Of a stretch of 64,000 bases of DNA, positions 12,601 to 22,320 are shown in pieces (the first letter of the stretch is position 1; each line of letters begins with the position of its first letter). The stretch comes from Bursaphelenchus xylophilus (lineage: Eukaryota > Nematoda > Chromadorea > Rhabditida > Aphelenchoididae). The notes below the pieces were generated by a model. It did not search any database and had not been told where the DNA came from. It was given only the letters and a program-made list of their open reading frames with translations. The stretch is from assembly GCA_904066235.2 (NCBI GenBank), contig CAJFCV020000004.1:11718001-11782000 (forward strand), in the 5' to 3' direction. The position numbers were made by a program, and so were the translations under genes.

Positions 12601-15600
12601 CCATGTGCAAAAGGAAAAAGCGGGGGAAAAATGGATGGGGATTCAAGAAAGAGAAGGTCAAAAGGTTAGTGTGCGCGACCGATTGCGGCGAGGCCATGGG
12701 GAAGGGATGAAGGGGGGAGAATACGGCGGTATCATAAATATTTATTTTCTTACAGGCTGGTTTGTAAAAGAGACTTCTCGGGGTTAGGAATTGGGAATTT
12801 ACAAGAGGGCTAAAGTCCAACTAATACCTCAAAATTGGATTTTCGAATTGTCGGAAAATTTTGGAGAAATAGAGTACGGGATCTTCGCCACAATCAAGCC
12901 AAATATTATATCGCGTTATGCAGAAACCTCAGAGAAATGAGATGGTAAAGCTTCGGTACTATCAGTCTGCCAGGGAAATAATGAGCGCTCTGTTGCATCG
13001 AAATCGCATCGTCGCCGAAAAAATGAATTGTGTCGTGACAAAATTTAATGGTTTTTCACTTCAGCGATGCAATTGGCGCAGCAACAGTGTGCTCATTATA
13101 TTCCCGACAGACTAATAATTCATTAGGAACCTCGCCGAACTGATTTTTGATGTTTGCACTGTTCACGAAAAGGCATGATGCAAGTGACACCCCAAAAACG
13201 GCTATTGCACGGTGCAAAGCAAACATTTTTTTACAGTGTCGATTTCAGTCCGGCAACTTTCCGGAAGGACTAGTAACATACAATTTTTTTTGCTTTTTCA
13301 GTCATCAAAATTTCTATCTAACAAGGAAAGTACTTCTATGGGGTGTGGAGTTACAGGTCGAGATGTATATCAAAAAATTCGCAAAAATTTTCTGATTCAG
13401 AATATATAAAAATTAGCTGCCTAATTTTGGTATATCAACGAGTTTTATCAGTAAATGTATTTCTCGAGGAAAAAAATCTGCGGCAACAAAAGCGCGCTCG
13501 GTCTCTTCCTTCGGAAGAGAGCGCATGGCCGAGTGGATAGAGCGCTGGATTGGAAATCCGAGGGAAACGGGTTCGATTCTTTTTGCCACACTAGAACCCA
13601 TTTTTTACATTGGAACTACCTTTAAGGTGTAGTTGTAATCCAATTTGATATTTTAAGGCTTGTCAAGGCCTCAGAATTTAGTTTAGCACAAAACAAAACT
13701 TTTTTATTGTTAAAAACACGGTCAAAAAGACACTTGCATGGTGTCGCGAGAAAACTTCTGAGGACAAAAACATGTCATCAGACCAAAATTAGGCAGCTAA
13801 TTTATATATATTCTGAATCAGAAAATTTTTGCGAATTTTTTGATATATATCTCGACCTGTAACTCCACACCCCATAGAAGTACTTTCCTTGTAAAAATTA
13901 ATCCTGCTCTGAGATTTCATAAAACAAAAGTTCAATCGAGCTGTGTGTAATATGTACAATCAGAAAAGCACAAAAGAACGATGACAAACTGTTTCGTCAT
14001 CAACCCCGAAAACAAAAGCAATCTCTCAAATTTCAAAACAATCTTTGCACAGCAGCTATAGTCAGTGCTCTATTACCGCCCAACTGTCCAAAAAACAGTG
14101 TTTCCCGGAATGTCCGACATTCTCAGAGCTCTAAATAAAGATCGGAACCGACGAGCAACAAATTGACCCAGTCGGATTTACAAGCCGCAGAAGACGATTA
14201 ATCAGAAGTGACCTGCTTTTCAAGCTCTTTATGACGACAAAGAAAAGTCAACGAAATTTTGCAGGCGCTTTTTGGAGAAAGCAGCAAATTTTTTCAACAA
14301 TTTGCCTCCAAGCCATCTAGATGTCAGCATTACGTACCATTACAGTACCTGGTATTTCCACGGACTTTTCGGGTCGATGATAGTTCGGGTCTCCGTAAAA
14401 ATCAATCAACACGAGGCGTATTACAGGTGGAGACCCAAAAAATAGGTAGGAGGTGCTTACAAGGCCTGGCAAAGCCGTTGGAAGCCTTGCCGGCTCTTGG
14501 CGAAGTCTCGGCGGAGACTTGGCGAAGGCATAACAATATGAGCAATTTTTGTAAGTTCAGCTATAACTAACCTTAATTTTCTTGACCTTGAGCTAGTGTA
14601 ACATATAAAAGACCACAATTTGCAGCAAAAAACAAAGATCCATAACTTTTATCTAGGCATTATTGATGTGAATACATGAAAAATATCATAAAATAGGTGA
14701 TAAGTTATCCTAGGACTCGATCAATCTTATTATTTCTAATAACTGAGCCTTCTCCTGGCCTCCCCCAAGCATACAATCGATGCGACACAAAGTATCGTCG
14801 ACCCTAGAAACTGCAACGCCATTCTCTCCGACCAAAAACCCATAATTTTATTTTCAACCTTTTCTGCAACAACTAAAGCTCCAAACCCCCTACCAAGCAT
14901 ACTGTTTACTCGCAGAAGTGAAGTCAAAAACAACGCTGAACTCTCCAATAAATCGCTCTTCCCCTATCATAAACATTAACCCGATATTTACACTAACTTT
15001 GTCCGACTGTCAGGAATCATCTACGCGCTCTCGAGGAGAAGATAAAGGAAGAAGAAGAGATATCCGCATGATGGAACCAGTTTATAAATAATACACGCCT
15101 AATGGAATAATAAAACGTCAAGATGGAATTAATTATTCAATCGTCTGTGTTGTAATAATACTATCGTTGTTTTGAATGGGATTTTCGGGAATCAAGGTTG
15201 GCAGAACTAGTGAGAGAAAGGTGAGGTGGACGGAGCTCCGCGGAGACGGCTGGGCTTATGCTACATCCATGGCTGTGGCCCGGCTTCTATCAACGTTGGC
15301 CCTGCCCGGCAATGTTCAAGATCTGCCAATGAAAACCTTTCTCCAATGTGCGTCGCGACACTGGCGGCCTTGCAGGCAGCCAACATATACCGATGAGAAT
15401 TACGGTTTTCCTCCCGTAATATACGTTTTATGATGGAAATTTTGTATTGGCACGTTCGTGGTACTGATAGGTATACAAATCAATTGAATTCATCCACCCC
15501 TTTCAAATTTATGGAAGTTTGTTTGAAAAAAAGGTTTCTGAACCTGTAAAAACCCCTGGTTTACCTTATGGTAAATGTGCAAACCCACTTATGCACTTTG

Positions 15601-17732
15601 AAGTTTAATCCGCAAAATATACTTTTTTTCTCCATTGTAGAAACAAGTACTGGCCTTTTCACTTGGCCTTATTAAACCAAAATTCTTCCTGGATAAACTC
15701 GCAAAAAAATTGCGAATTTTGGCGGGCGCACACTTGCGGGCAACCACTTTGCGGGCAACCAGTTTGCGGGCAAATTTTTTGCGGGCAGCCAATTTGCGGG
15801 CAGCCGACATTTGCGGCCAGCACGGGCATTTGCGGGCAGCCTCGAACATTTGCGGGCAGGGTCGACAGTTGCGGGCAGCCTGGAAGATTTGCGGGCAGCC
15901 GACATTTGCGGGCAACCGAGACCTGATTGTGAGGGTAACAGGGTGGACGTGGAAAAATTACTATGATATTATATTTTGGAAATTTGCCGACATTTGCGGG
16001 CAGCCGACATTTGCGGGCAACCGGCATTTGAGGATAACAAGGTGGAGGTGGAAAAATTACTTCGATATTTTGGAAGTTTTCCGACATTTGCGGGCAGGCA
16101 ATACTTGCGGGAAGCCGACATTTGCGGGCAACAGTTCCAAAAGTACCAATACAGTGTGTGTGATTGTTTTTTTTCAAAGTGGTTGCCCGCAAGTGTCGCG
16201 ACGCCCGAATTTTGACTCCTTTTCGGAGTAAAAATTCGAAGAATAGACTGAAGGCTTCTCATAAACCAAGGATAACACAAAACTCCCTAAATATCCGAGC
16301 TGTTTATACCTCAAAATTCTCCTCCAACCCACTTCCGATCCCTCTCGACCCATCTTTTTCCCACACAAACACCCCATTTCCCACTAATTGTCCCATACTC
16401 GAAGCTTTCGCAGGCTCCGCAATAGCCCGAATTCCAAAATAAGCCAAGGCTGGGCCGGCAAATGGGTGGGCCATAATCTCTCTCCGTCAATTTATCCCCC
16501 CGCCGAAATGAAGTCGTTTTTCTGCAGGGCGCGAGCAGTAATTAATCATTGTGACTGACCGCACTCACCTTCTTCTTCCCAATGGCCAGATGATTTGCGG
16601 ACCGAGAGGAGGAGATGGCCATTCGCTGCGGCTCGCGCACCGGCGGCCGGGTGTTCGCGGACTGAAAACGGCGAGATATTAATGGCTATGGTGGGGATAG
16701 GATTTCATGAATTTTAGGAAATAGGGAAATAAAAGGGCAATAGACGAAGCTAGAATATAGCAAATGCATTTTTATAAAATTTTTTTGACGAAATTAGCAA
16801 GAAATTCGATAATTTGTGCATAGAAGAAGGGAAGATTGGCATTATATTTATCAAAGGGAAGTGCTCAAAGTGCAACGCTCAGATTTTGATAAAACTTGGC
16901 ACAAATTTAGATAAATTTTTTCCAAGACATGTACCAGACTCCTAGACATGTACCAGCTTACACTTTCCAGAAACAACCGAGATTTTTTTGGTCGAAAATT
17001 TGGAAAAAATAAGACACTTTTTTTCAAAATTTTGGCCCAAAAGTATAACTCATATTTCTACTGTAGAGAGTAATATTCCCCCAAAAAATCAATTTTTTCA
17101 ACGTGAAACTGACAAAGATACGGCCAAAAGTTGTTTTTCTCTCTGACCGCTCTCCGCCTTTCGCGTACTCTCTCGGCCCGAAAGATCGGTGAATATCGAG
17201 AAATGACTTTTGAAAAATTGCAGATAAACAAGACTTTTTGAGGTTCAAAAATATCCGTTGCAGCCGTGGAATTGTCTGTAATATACAAGTGTATATTATA
17301 GATTACATGTTGTAATAAGAGGTAAAATTTTTTTTTGATTTCTTTGGAAATGCCTCTAAATGCTTCCAGAAAGGCGCTTTAATAAAGCCCTTACTCACCC
17401 AAGATTCAGACTTTCGCATGACGCCGGAAACAAGAAAGAAACTGGAAACAAACCAGCATATGGTGCACTCAAAATAATTTATGGCAATGGAAATGTTATT
17501 TCCGCAAGAATCAAACCATAAATTTTGTAAATATCAGCGAGCAGAAAGGTGATGTAGTGCAGAGACCTTTGCAAGTTCAAAGAATGAAAGCGCAAAAATG
17601 AAAGTTCTCAGGAAATGTCGGCTGCTCGAGTATTAATGGACCTACCATGAAGCTGTGCAAAGTTGCCGAAATTCCGGGTCGAACGTACCCGCCAAAGTTT
17701 GGCTGGCTTTTGGAGCGGTGGGCGGCATGCAC
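3623..17732 (-). CDS. RASGEF1-type guanine nucleotide exchange factor (RasGEF_N + CDC25 domain)
   Basis: Exons in gene order: 17732-17646, 16661-16569, 7889-7566, 6923-6471, 5687-5457, 5343-5113, 4079-3956 and 3732-3623 (TGA). Every junction keeps phase, giving about 550 residues from the first exon seen. The true start lies upstream and was not found. RasGEFs load GTP onto Ras-family GTPases; the RASGEF1 subfamily acts on Rap-type GTPases. Exons 3-4 hold the RasGEF_N module. Exons 4-8 hold the CDC25 domain with hallmark stretches: KWFNQLSSFTATEI, RVRCIEFFIDLGKECINIGN, FNSLMAIVAG, then RLKKT joined to WQRVEKAKLEIL across 5457/5343. IPFFGLLLKDLY and LPNGQL follow. The C-terminal CPFKRNTSVLQYLL and YSDND stretches match the RASGEF1 subfamily. 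The first two exons (SKSQPNFGGYVRPG; RPPVREPQRMAISS) were found only by splice sites and phase 0 continuity. Intron 2 is 8.7 kb. Confidence 0.87.
4532..4979 (+). repeat. Family-2 inverted-repeat element, full copy
   Basis: Both termini are intact (ACAGGGGAAGTACTCCAAGT at the left, its mirror ending CTTCCCCTGT at the right) and the element lies in a RasGEF intron. A TA flanks the right end, suggesting a TA target duplication as in Tc1/mariner-derived elements (inference). The core carries the CGCCGAGAGAGCACGC segment shared by all copies. Confidence 0.88.
5767..6050 (+). repeat. Family-3 palindromic MITE, full copy with doubled right end
   Basis: The left terminus is CAGTGGCGGACCTGATCC and the right terminus mirrors it, ending CTACTGTA. 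The right end motif CACTGGATCAGG occurs twice in 30 bp (6003 and 6028), so the terminus has been duplicated. It lies in a RasGEF intron. Confidence 0.85.
6994..7140 (+). repeat. Family-1 MITE, subtype A
   Basis: Inverted termini CAGTCTGTCGGGAAA and TTTTCCCGACAGACTGAT bound a 147-bp copy in a RasGEF intron. The left inner segment has drifted (GTAGCGCTTGGTC) but the right inner segment keeps GCTCATTA. Confidence 0.88.
8090..8480 (+). repeat. Family-2 element, degenerate copy
   Basis: Internal order matches the family: ATCAATTCC, then a GAGAGAAAGGGC-type segment, then TTGATTTTTTATGGAAACAT and a GCGAGCTAGAA-type segment. Both terminal inverted repeats are eroded. An old copy. Confidence 0.6.
9876..10027 (+). 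repeat. Family-1 MITE, subtype A
   Basis: CTGTCGGGAAAATAATGAGCAC at the left pairs with GTGCTCATTATTTTCACGACAG at the right. There is one mismatch in the right terminus. Confidence 0.85.
10925..11350 (-). repeat. Family-2 element, diverged, opposite orientation
   Basis: It starts with CTCCAAGTAAAACGCTCAG and contains CTGACCGCTCTCCGCGT, the reverse of the GGAGAGCGGTCAGAGAG core. The right terminus is largely lost. Confidence 0.68.
11690..12164 (+). repeat. Family-6 element, copy 1
   Basis: Starts at CGACCTTTCGGGTCGAC with AGTTCGGGTCAAC nearby, includes a GGCTCGGCGGAGACTTGG core, and ends with an inverted-type terminus at CCGGAAAGTCATAGCACCG. About 475 bp. The core is shared with the copies near 14.4 kb and 36 kb. 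Confidence 0.75.
12961..13115 (+). repeat. Family-1 MITE, subtype A
   Basis: Termini ATCAGTCTGCCAGGGAAATA and TATATTCCCGACAGACTAAT enclose the conserved AAAATGAATTGTGTCGTG core. Confidence 0.87.
13321..13892 (+). repeat. 572-bp fold-back element with a central tRNA-like sequence
   Basis: The left arm (about 13321-13438) runs from ACAAGGAAAGTACTTCTATG to TAGCTGCCTAATTTTGG. Its inverted copy occupies about 13776-13892, ending GTACTTTCCTTGT. The roughly 340-bp spacer carries one tRNA-like module. The outermost bases resemble family-2 ends (ACAGGGGAAGTACT), which may mean a distant relationship. Confidence 0.85.
13518..13588 (+). ncRNA. tRNA-like sequence (Pol III A and B boxes), not a functional tRNA
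   Basis: A-box TGGCCGAGTGG at 13526-13536 and B-box-like GGTTCGATTCT at 13570-13580 are spaced as in a tRNA gene and followed at once by a T run (Pol III terminator). The middle folds as a possible anticodon arm (CTGGA/TCCGA, loop TTGGAAA, imperfect closing pair). The acceptor stem does not pair, so I call it tRNA-derived rather than a tRNA. Confidence 0.5.
14360..14815 (+). repeat. Family-6 element, copy 2
   Basis: Begins CGGACTTTTCGGGTCGATGA with AGTTCGGGTC and carries the same core as copy 1 (GGCCTGGCAAAGCCGT, CTCGGCGGAGACTTGGCG, GTGAATACATGAAAAATA). The right end reaches only AGTATCGTCGACCCTAGAAA. Confidence 0.72.
15348..16206 (+). repeat. Family-5 element with internal minisatellite, full copy
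   Basis: The left terminus GCGTCGCGACACTGGCGG and right terminus CCCGCAAGTGTCGCGACGCC are inverted copies. About 860 bp. Its left half (AATTACGGTTTTCC..., GAATTCATCCACC, GAACCTGTAAAAA) is shared with the copies at 19.9 kb and 63.2 kb. Its right half is the TTTGCGGGCA array. Confidence 0.8.
15720..16135 (+). repeat. TTTGCGGGCA(A/G)CC minisatellite inside the family-5 element
   Basis: About a dozen imperfect copies of a TTTGCGGGCA core spaced mostly 17-24 bp occupy 15720-15920. A second cluster of five to six lies at 15985-16135. The unit matches the inner part of the element's own termini, so the array probably grew by duplicating terminal sequence (inference). Confidence 0.85.
16855..17205 (-). 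repeat. Family-2 element, truncated, opposite orientation
   Basis: Begins AAGGGAAGTGCTCAAAGTGC and reaches CTGACCGCTCTCCGC and the GTACTCTCTCGG segment, then stops abruptly after GTGAATATC. It lies between the two first visible RasGEF exons. Confidence 0.72.
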
Positions 17733-17850
17733 CTGAAAAAGGCAAAGATCAAAATGGATTGAGAATTATACGAAATTGAAAAATTGTTGGAGAATGTAAA
17801 AATTTTTTAATTTTCAGAAACCATTTTTTGAAAAAAAACTTCCATAATCT

Positions 17851-18302
17851 ACAGGGGAAGTACTCCAAGTGCGACGCTCAGATTTTCTTTAAATTTTGCA
17901 CACACGTCGGGTATGGACTCAATATCAATTCCTGAAAGTTTTAGCTCGCGCTTTGCGGGCGCCGCCGAGATATCGAACGATTTTTGCCGCCGAGAGAGCA
18001 CGCTAAACGTGGAGAGCGGTCAGAGAGAAAAGCGCTTTTTGGCCATAACTTTGGCAGTTTCGTGCGGAAAAGTTTGATTTTTTGTAGAAAAATTATTTTT
18101 TACGGTAGAAATGGGCATGAAACTTTTCGTGCCGAAATTAGCAAAAAAGTCCTAAATTTTCGCCGACTTTCGATCTAAAAATCTCGATTGTTTCTGCAAA
18201 GCGCGAGCTAGGATTCTCGCATATATCTTAGGAAAAATTATTCTAAATTTGTGCCAAGATTCATCAAAATCTGAGCGTCGCACTTGGAGTACTTCCCCTG
18301 TT
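17851..18302 (+). repeat. Family-2 element, full copy
   Basis: Both termini are intact (TACAGGGGAAGTACTCCAAG and CTTGGAGTACTTCCCCTGT). Very similar to the copies at 4532 and 51612, so a young copy. Confidence 0.9.
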
Positions 18303-18539
18303 AGAAGATCTATTTGAATTCAATAGATTTGAGTACTTATCAGTACAAGAGTTGACAAGGCAAAATTTTTATTTTTTATTTCATTATATATAACACAATT
18401 ACTGTAGGAAAATCGTTATCTAATGGGCTAGTAATAGCATTTTGGGAAATCGCTGTAGGACGAAAATTAAAGTGTGCAATGATTTTTCAAATCAATGTCA
18501 ACCCATTTTTGCACCGAAATTCCACTCAACAATAAAAAT

Positions 18540-18930
18540 AAAAGTCGAGAACTTCTGTGACCATCTTTACATGCAAGAATCCTAAATCGCGCTTTACAGA
18601 AACAATCGAGATTATTAGATCAAAAATTTCAAATATAGTAAAAATTTGACATTTTTCGCAATTTCTGGTATGGAAATTTTCATGCCTATTTCTACCGTAT
18701 CCGGTAATGTTTATATAAAAAATCATCCTTTCCAATCAAAAATGTCAAACACATGGCTTAAAAATGCTTCTCTGCTCTCCGCATTTCGCCTGCTCTCTCA
18801 GTCGCAGAGGTCGTTGAATTTCTCGACTGCGTCTTGAAAGGGCGAACTAAACTTTGCAGAAATTGATATCTCGAACACGCTCAACGTGTGTGCAACATTT
18901 GAAGAAAATCTGAGGCAGTTGATTTTCTCA
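18540..18930 (-). repeat. Family-2 element, degenerate, opposite orientation
   Basis: The internal landmarks occur in reverse order: AATCGCGCTTTACAGAAACA, then CTGCTCTCCGCATTTCGC, then AAATTGATATCTCGAAC. Termini are not recognisable. Confidence 0.6.
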
Positions 18931-19563
18931 TGGAAGCCTTTCTTTCCATTCGTCAGTTAAATATGCATATGCAGTTCCAAATTCTCTTTTTGTTTTTGAT
19001 CCCTGACCGGAACGTCCCGAATTCATTAAAATTTCATCGGAAAACTACTTCCTCATCGTTTTTACAAAGATCATGAATGCCTATTTCATCAAGAAATGTA
19101 GTAAATTATGATATCATTTCTTCGTATTTGCCGCTTAATCCGCTAATCGTTCATGTATATATGAGAAACACTCTCTTGTACACCAATTTTTTTCCTGCTC
19201 CCGGACATCACTGGAAGTCCGTAGATCTCGTTCGTATCATCATACATATCAGTCAGCGTTATGTCTTGAAGAAAATTTTTATTTTTGTCGAAATGCCATA
19301 TTGATTAAGTCTTGGTCGAAAAATAGCTTCAACTTCGCTGGATTGTCATGCTCTGGGCCTTTTTTTCAAACCGCAACACTGTAAAATGTCATCTCCTTCT
19401 TCTCTGTTACATCTCCCTCTAATTTGATTGCCCTATGAGAATCAAGAATCGCATTTTTCGGGAGCCCTGATTATCGGCTCATCAGGGAATTGTCGATGAT
19501 ATTTTTTGTGTAAATTTAATCTGCTTCGAAGCTTCTCTGAAGACATTAGCGTCCCACGCGCCT

Positions 19564-19815
19564 CTAATCGGACCGACATTCGGCCGCGAACGAGGGAAAA
19601 GAATGGGGGTCAGGAAGGAACGGGTGTGAATCTTGAATTTCTGGTTTCAAAAAGTTTTCTTCGAAAAACTGTCTGGCCGACTCTTGTTGTTGTTCTTGTT
19701 TGGGTTCCAAGAATGGGTGGGGAGAAGATGTTGGGGTAAAATTAAAAGCATTGTTGTCATTTTGATGCCCTTTTGGAAGAGTGATGGACACTTCGCGACC
19801 AGACAATTCGCGGCT
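19564..19815 (-). CDS. Possible coding exon, unknown product
   Basis: Downstream (minus strand) of an acceptor-like CACTGTCAG, an open frame of about 80 codons runs to a TAG. Its composition is protein-like: REVSITLPKGHQND, then Pro/Phe-rich PHPFLEPKQEQQQE, ending FAAECRSD. It has no ATG start, so it would have to be an internal or last exon, and I see no partner exon in phase. It could be an alternative exon of the RasGEF gene, a relic, or chance. Confidence 0.25.
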   Translation of the reverse strand, partial: SRELSGREVSITLPKGHQNDNNAFNFTPTSSPHPFLEPKQEQQQESARQFFEENFLKPEIQDSHPFLPDPHSFPSFAAECRSD

Positions 19816-19938
19816 GACAGTGAGCGTAATTTTTTTTCTTCTTTTTTAGTGCCTTATGTTGTAGTCAATAAAAAATTACGGTAACAGAGTGGGCCATTTG
19901 AAGAGGGAGGCTTCTTTCTTGGGGTTGCGATTCTTGTG

Positions 19939-20150
19939 ATCAACCACTTCGGGCAGTCAATTAGAATTACGATTTTTCTACCGTAATCTACGTACTATGA
20001 TAGAAATTTTTTTCGGCACTGATAAGCCCCGCAATTGAATTTATATACCGCTTTCAAAGTTATGAGGGTTTGTTTAAAAAAAATGTTTTTTGAACCTTTA
20101 AAATGTCTTTTTGAATTTATGGCAACTATTCAATCCACCAATCCACCCGA
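19939..20150 (+). repeat. Family-5 element, partial copy without the minisatellite
   Basis: Begins CAACCACTTCGGGCAGTCA and continues with TTAGAATTACGATTTTTC and CCGTAATCTACGTA, as in the 63.2-kb copy. The right terminus is absent. Confidence 0.7.
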
Positions 20151-21229
20151 AAACTAAATTTGCAGCATCTAACTGCCAAAGTCATCGTTAAAATTTAGTT
20201 TTGTATGCAAATGCCGGCTGAAAAACATGCCCGCAGGAGCTCCGGTTGTCTCAAGAACGCTCTAAAATGAAAATTTCCCCAAGAATCCCAAAAATTTACC
20301 GATCAAGTTTATCAAGTCTTTACGGCCTCGACCTACGCAATTACTCACCAAAACTCACCCGATGAGGCCTGTTTTTATCGCGAAAGTACGAAAGAATGTG
20401 ACACAATGAGTCAATGTTTGTGCGCTCTCTCAATTACACGGAAATCTTTATCGAAACAACAGCCTTAATTCTAGTCTCGCTCAAACAAACGGCAGTTATA
20501 AGCTCTCTAACTGATATGAGTTCCCTCTCGGGTTTACTGCGGTACTGTAGCAGAAACAATTTTTTGTCATCTCCTTGTTTTTTACAGATCTCTTTTTTCC
20601 CATTCCCAGCGACATCGTTACAGCGCAACGTTATGGAGAAAACGGCTAACGTCAGTTTCTTTATGGGGTCATGAATAGAAAATTAAATGAAGAGCCAGTT
20701 CGAAACTCCAAGAATGGAGACCAAAGAGACTAGTCGGGCCTCCGGAACGACTAATTTGATTTTAGTGGTTTGGCGGCTGTAAATATTTTAACATTTTTGT
20801 ACCTATTATTTTAATTGTAAGCTTATTAAGCTTTCATAGAATTTTTATATCCAATTACATAGTTAGAGGGAGTTTTAAATGGTTTTAGTGCGAGTAAACT
20901 GGGTGAATATTAGAGTGAGAGTAATCAACCTTATAGACACAAATATGGGCATTGCTTTTCATGATATTTCCGGCGTTTGTCCTCCTCTTCCATAGTGCCT
21001 ATGAGGTGGTTCCAGCGAGCCAGGCCTGATAGACACTTACTTACCGGACTGGACCTTGTTTTTTTCAAGGCCCGACCGGTTGCCTTGAAAAATTACGGCG
21101 CTACAACTTTTAGGGCCTCCGACAGTTCGGGTCAACGACACCACGGATTGAGTTGGTTGTCGTTTTATGGGAGAGGCTAGAAGAAGGCGCATTTTTCAAC
21201 GGCAACCCGGAATTTCAATGGTTGTCGTT

Positions 21230-21427
21230 AGAGAAAGTACACAGACAGATGAGGAGAGATGGCCGAGGAAAAACATTTTTCTTTTAGCATTTTTTTTTTG
21301 TTTTGCCAAGCTTTCAAACTAAAAATCTCGGTAGTTTCTGCAAAGCGCGACCTAGAAACCCATCATATTCTTTTTTTCCGAGTTTCATCAAAAATCTGAG
21401 CGTCGCACTTGAAGGCCTTCCTTGTTA
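21230..21427 (+). repeat. Family-2 element, right half only
   Basis: Keeps AAAAATCTCGGTAGTTTCTG, GCAAAGCGCGACC and ATCTGAGCGTCGCACTTG, then a drifted right terminus CCTTCCTTGT. The left half is missing. Confidence 0.7.
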
Positions 21428-21682
21428 ACCTCAAAAGTAGAATATGGATTTTTCAAAATTCGGATATTCGGGTTAAAACACGGCATATCCAGTAACTTAA
21501 ATTTATCATCGGATACAGATTTTTTCCTCCAAAAATATCCGTATGAATATACGAGTTAGAAGAAAGCTTGTGAGTCACGAACAAAGCGGAGGTTAAGGTC
21601 TTTTCAAAGACGTCTTTGATACAGCGTTGACTCACTCACTACTTTACAGCATCAGTATTAGTGTCAATCTCTTCCTCATTTT

Positions 21683-21839
21683 ATCAGTCTGTCGGGAAAA
21701 TAATCAGCATTCGGTGGCATCGAAAATCGCATCGCCGCCGAAAAAATGAATTGTGTCGTGGCAAAATCAAATTGCTTTCCGGTTCAGCGACGCGATTGGC
21801 GATGCGACATAGGGCTCATTATTTTCCCGACAGACTAAT
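21683..21839 (+). repeat. Family-1 MITE, subtype A
   Basis: Termini ATCAGTCTGTCGGGAAAATA and ATTATTTTCCCGACAGACTA with TA flanks at both ends, and a well-preserved GAATTGTGTCGTGGCAAAAT core. Confidence 0.92.
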
Positions 21840-21965
21840 AAGTGTCAAAAATCAAGGAAAAATTTTTGGATCTTGAAAGTTCGAGATTTTTTGAAGGAAA
21901 GGGGCTTTTGTGATTAATTGGCAAGTCTCGTAAATCACTCGAAAATTAATTTTTTTGGTGGTTTG

Positions 21966-22320
21966 TCAGTCTGTCGGGAAAATAATGTAGAGTGGGGGAC
22001 CTGATCCAGTGCCGAAAAACGTACCATTTTGCATTCGGGAAGTATCAAAAATGTGGCAAAATGCTTCCCTCTCCAAGCAAAAAAAACTTCGTTTTGAAGG
22101 GCGCTTCCTTTCCCTCACAAAAAGAGCGGCGCGCTTTTGAAATCGGAGTTTTTTCACTTGGAGAGGGAGGTATTTTGCCACATTTCTGATACTTCCCGTA
22201 TGCAAAATGGTACGTTTTTTGCCACTGGATGAGGTCCCCCATAGTAGTTTCAAACGCGCTTTGGAATCGCACTTCATCGCTTTGCGACAGCAGATTGATC
22301 TCAAAGCTCTCCAAACCTCT
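21966..22320 (+). repeat. Family-1 subtype-B fragment split by a family-3 element
   Basis: A family-1 left terminus (GTCAGTCTGTCGGGAAAATA, ATGT) ends at about 21990. After a full family-3 copy, subtype-B interior resumes (TTTGGAATCGCACTTCATCG, CTTTGCGAC). The right terminus of the host is not visible. Confidence 0.7.
21990..22245 (+). repeat. Family-3 palindromic MITE, full copy nested in a family-1 element
   Basis: AGTGGGGGACCTGATCCAGT at the left mirrors CACTGGATGAGGTCCCCCAT at the right. Both GTACCATTTTGCAT and ATGCAAAATGGTAC are present. Confidence 0.9.

Larger units (their letters stand above)
7890..16568. other. 8.7-kb RasGEF intron 2: nested repeats plus several unique islands
   Basis: The intron holds family 1 (two copies), family 2 (two), family 5 (one), family 6 (two) and a fold-back element with a tRNA-like core, listed separately. 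Between them are single-copy-looking stretches near 8560-9080, 10040-10660 and 12310-12800. These are GC-richer than the repeats and have no convincing splice-bounded coding exon on either strand. They could hold intronic enhancers; nothing in the sequence proves it. Confidence 0.55.

Noticed and set aside
12311..12820. 169-codon minus-strand frame
   Set aside because: Phe/Leu/Ser-rich, no splice context, no recognisable family, lies inside the large RasGEF intron.
13518..13588. Functional tRNA-Ser(GGA) gene
   Set aside because: A and B boxes and a loop with GGA in the anticodon position are there, but the acceptor and T stems do not pair and there is no proper variable arm.
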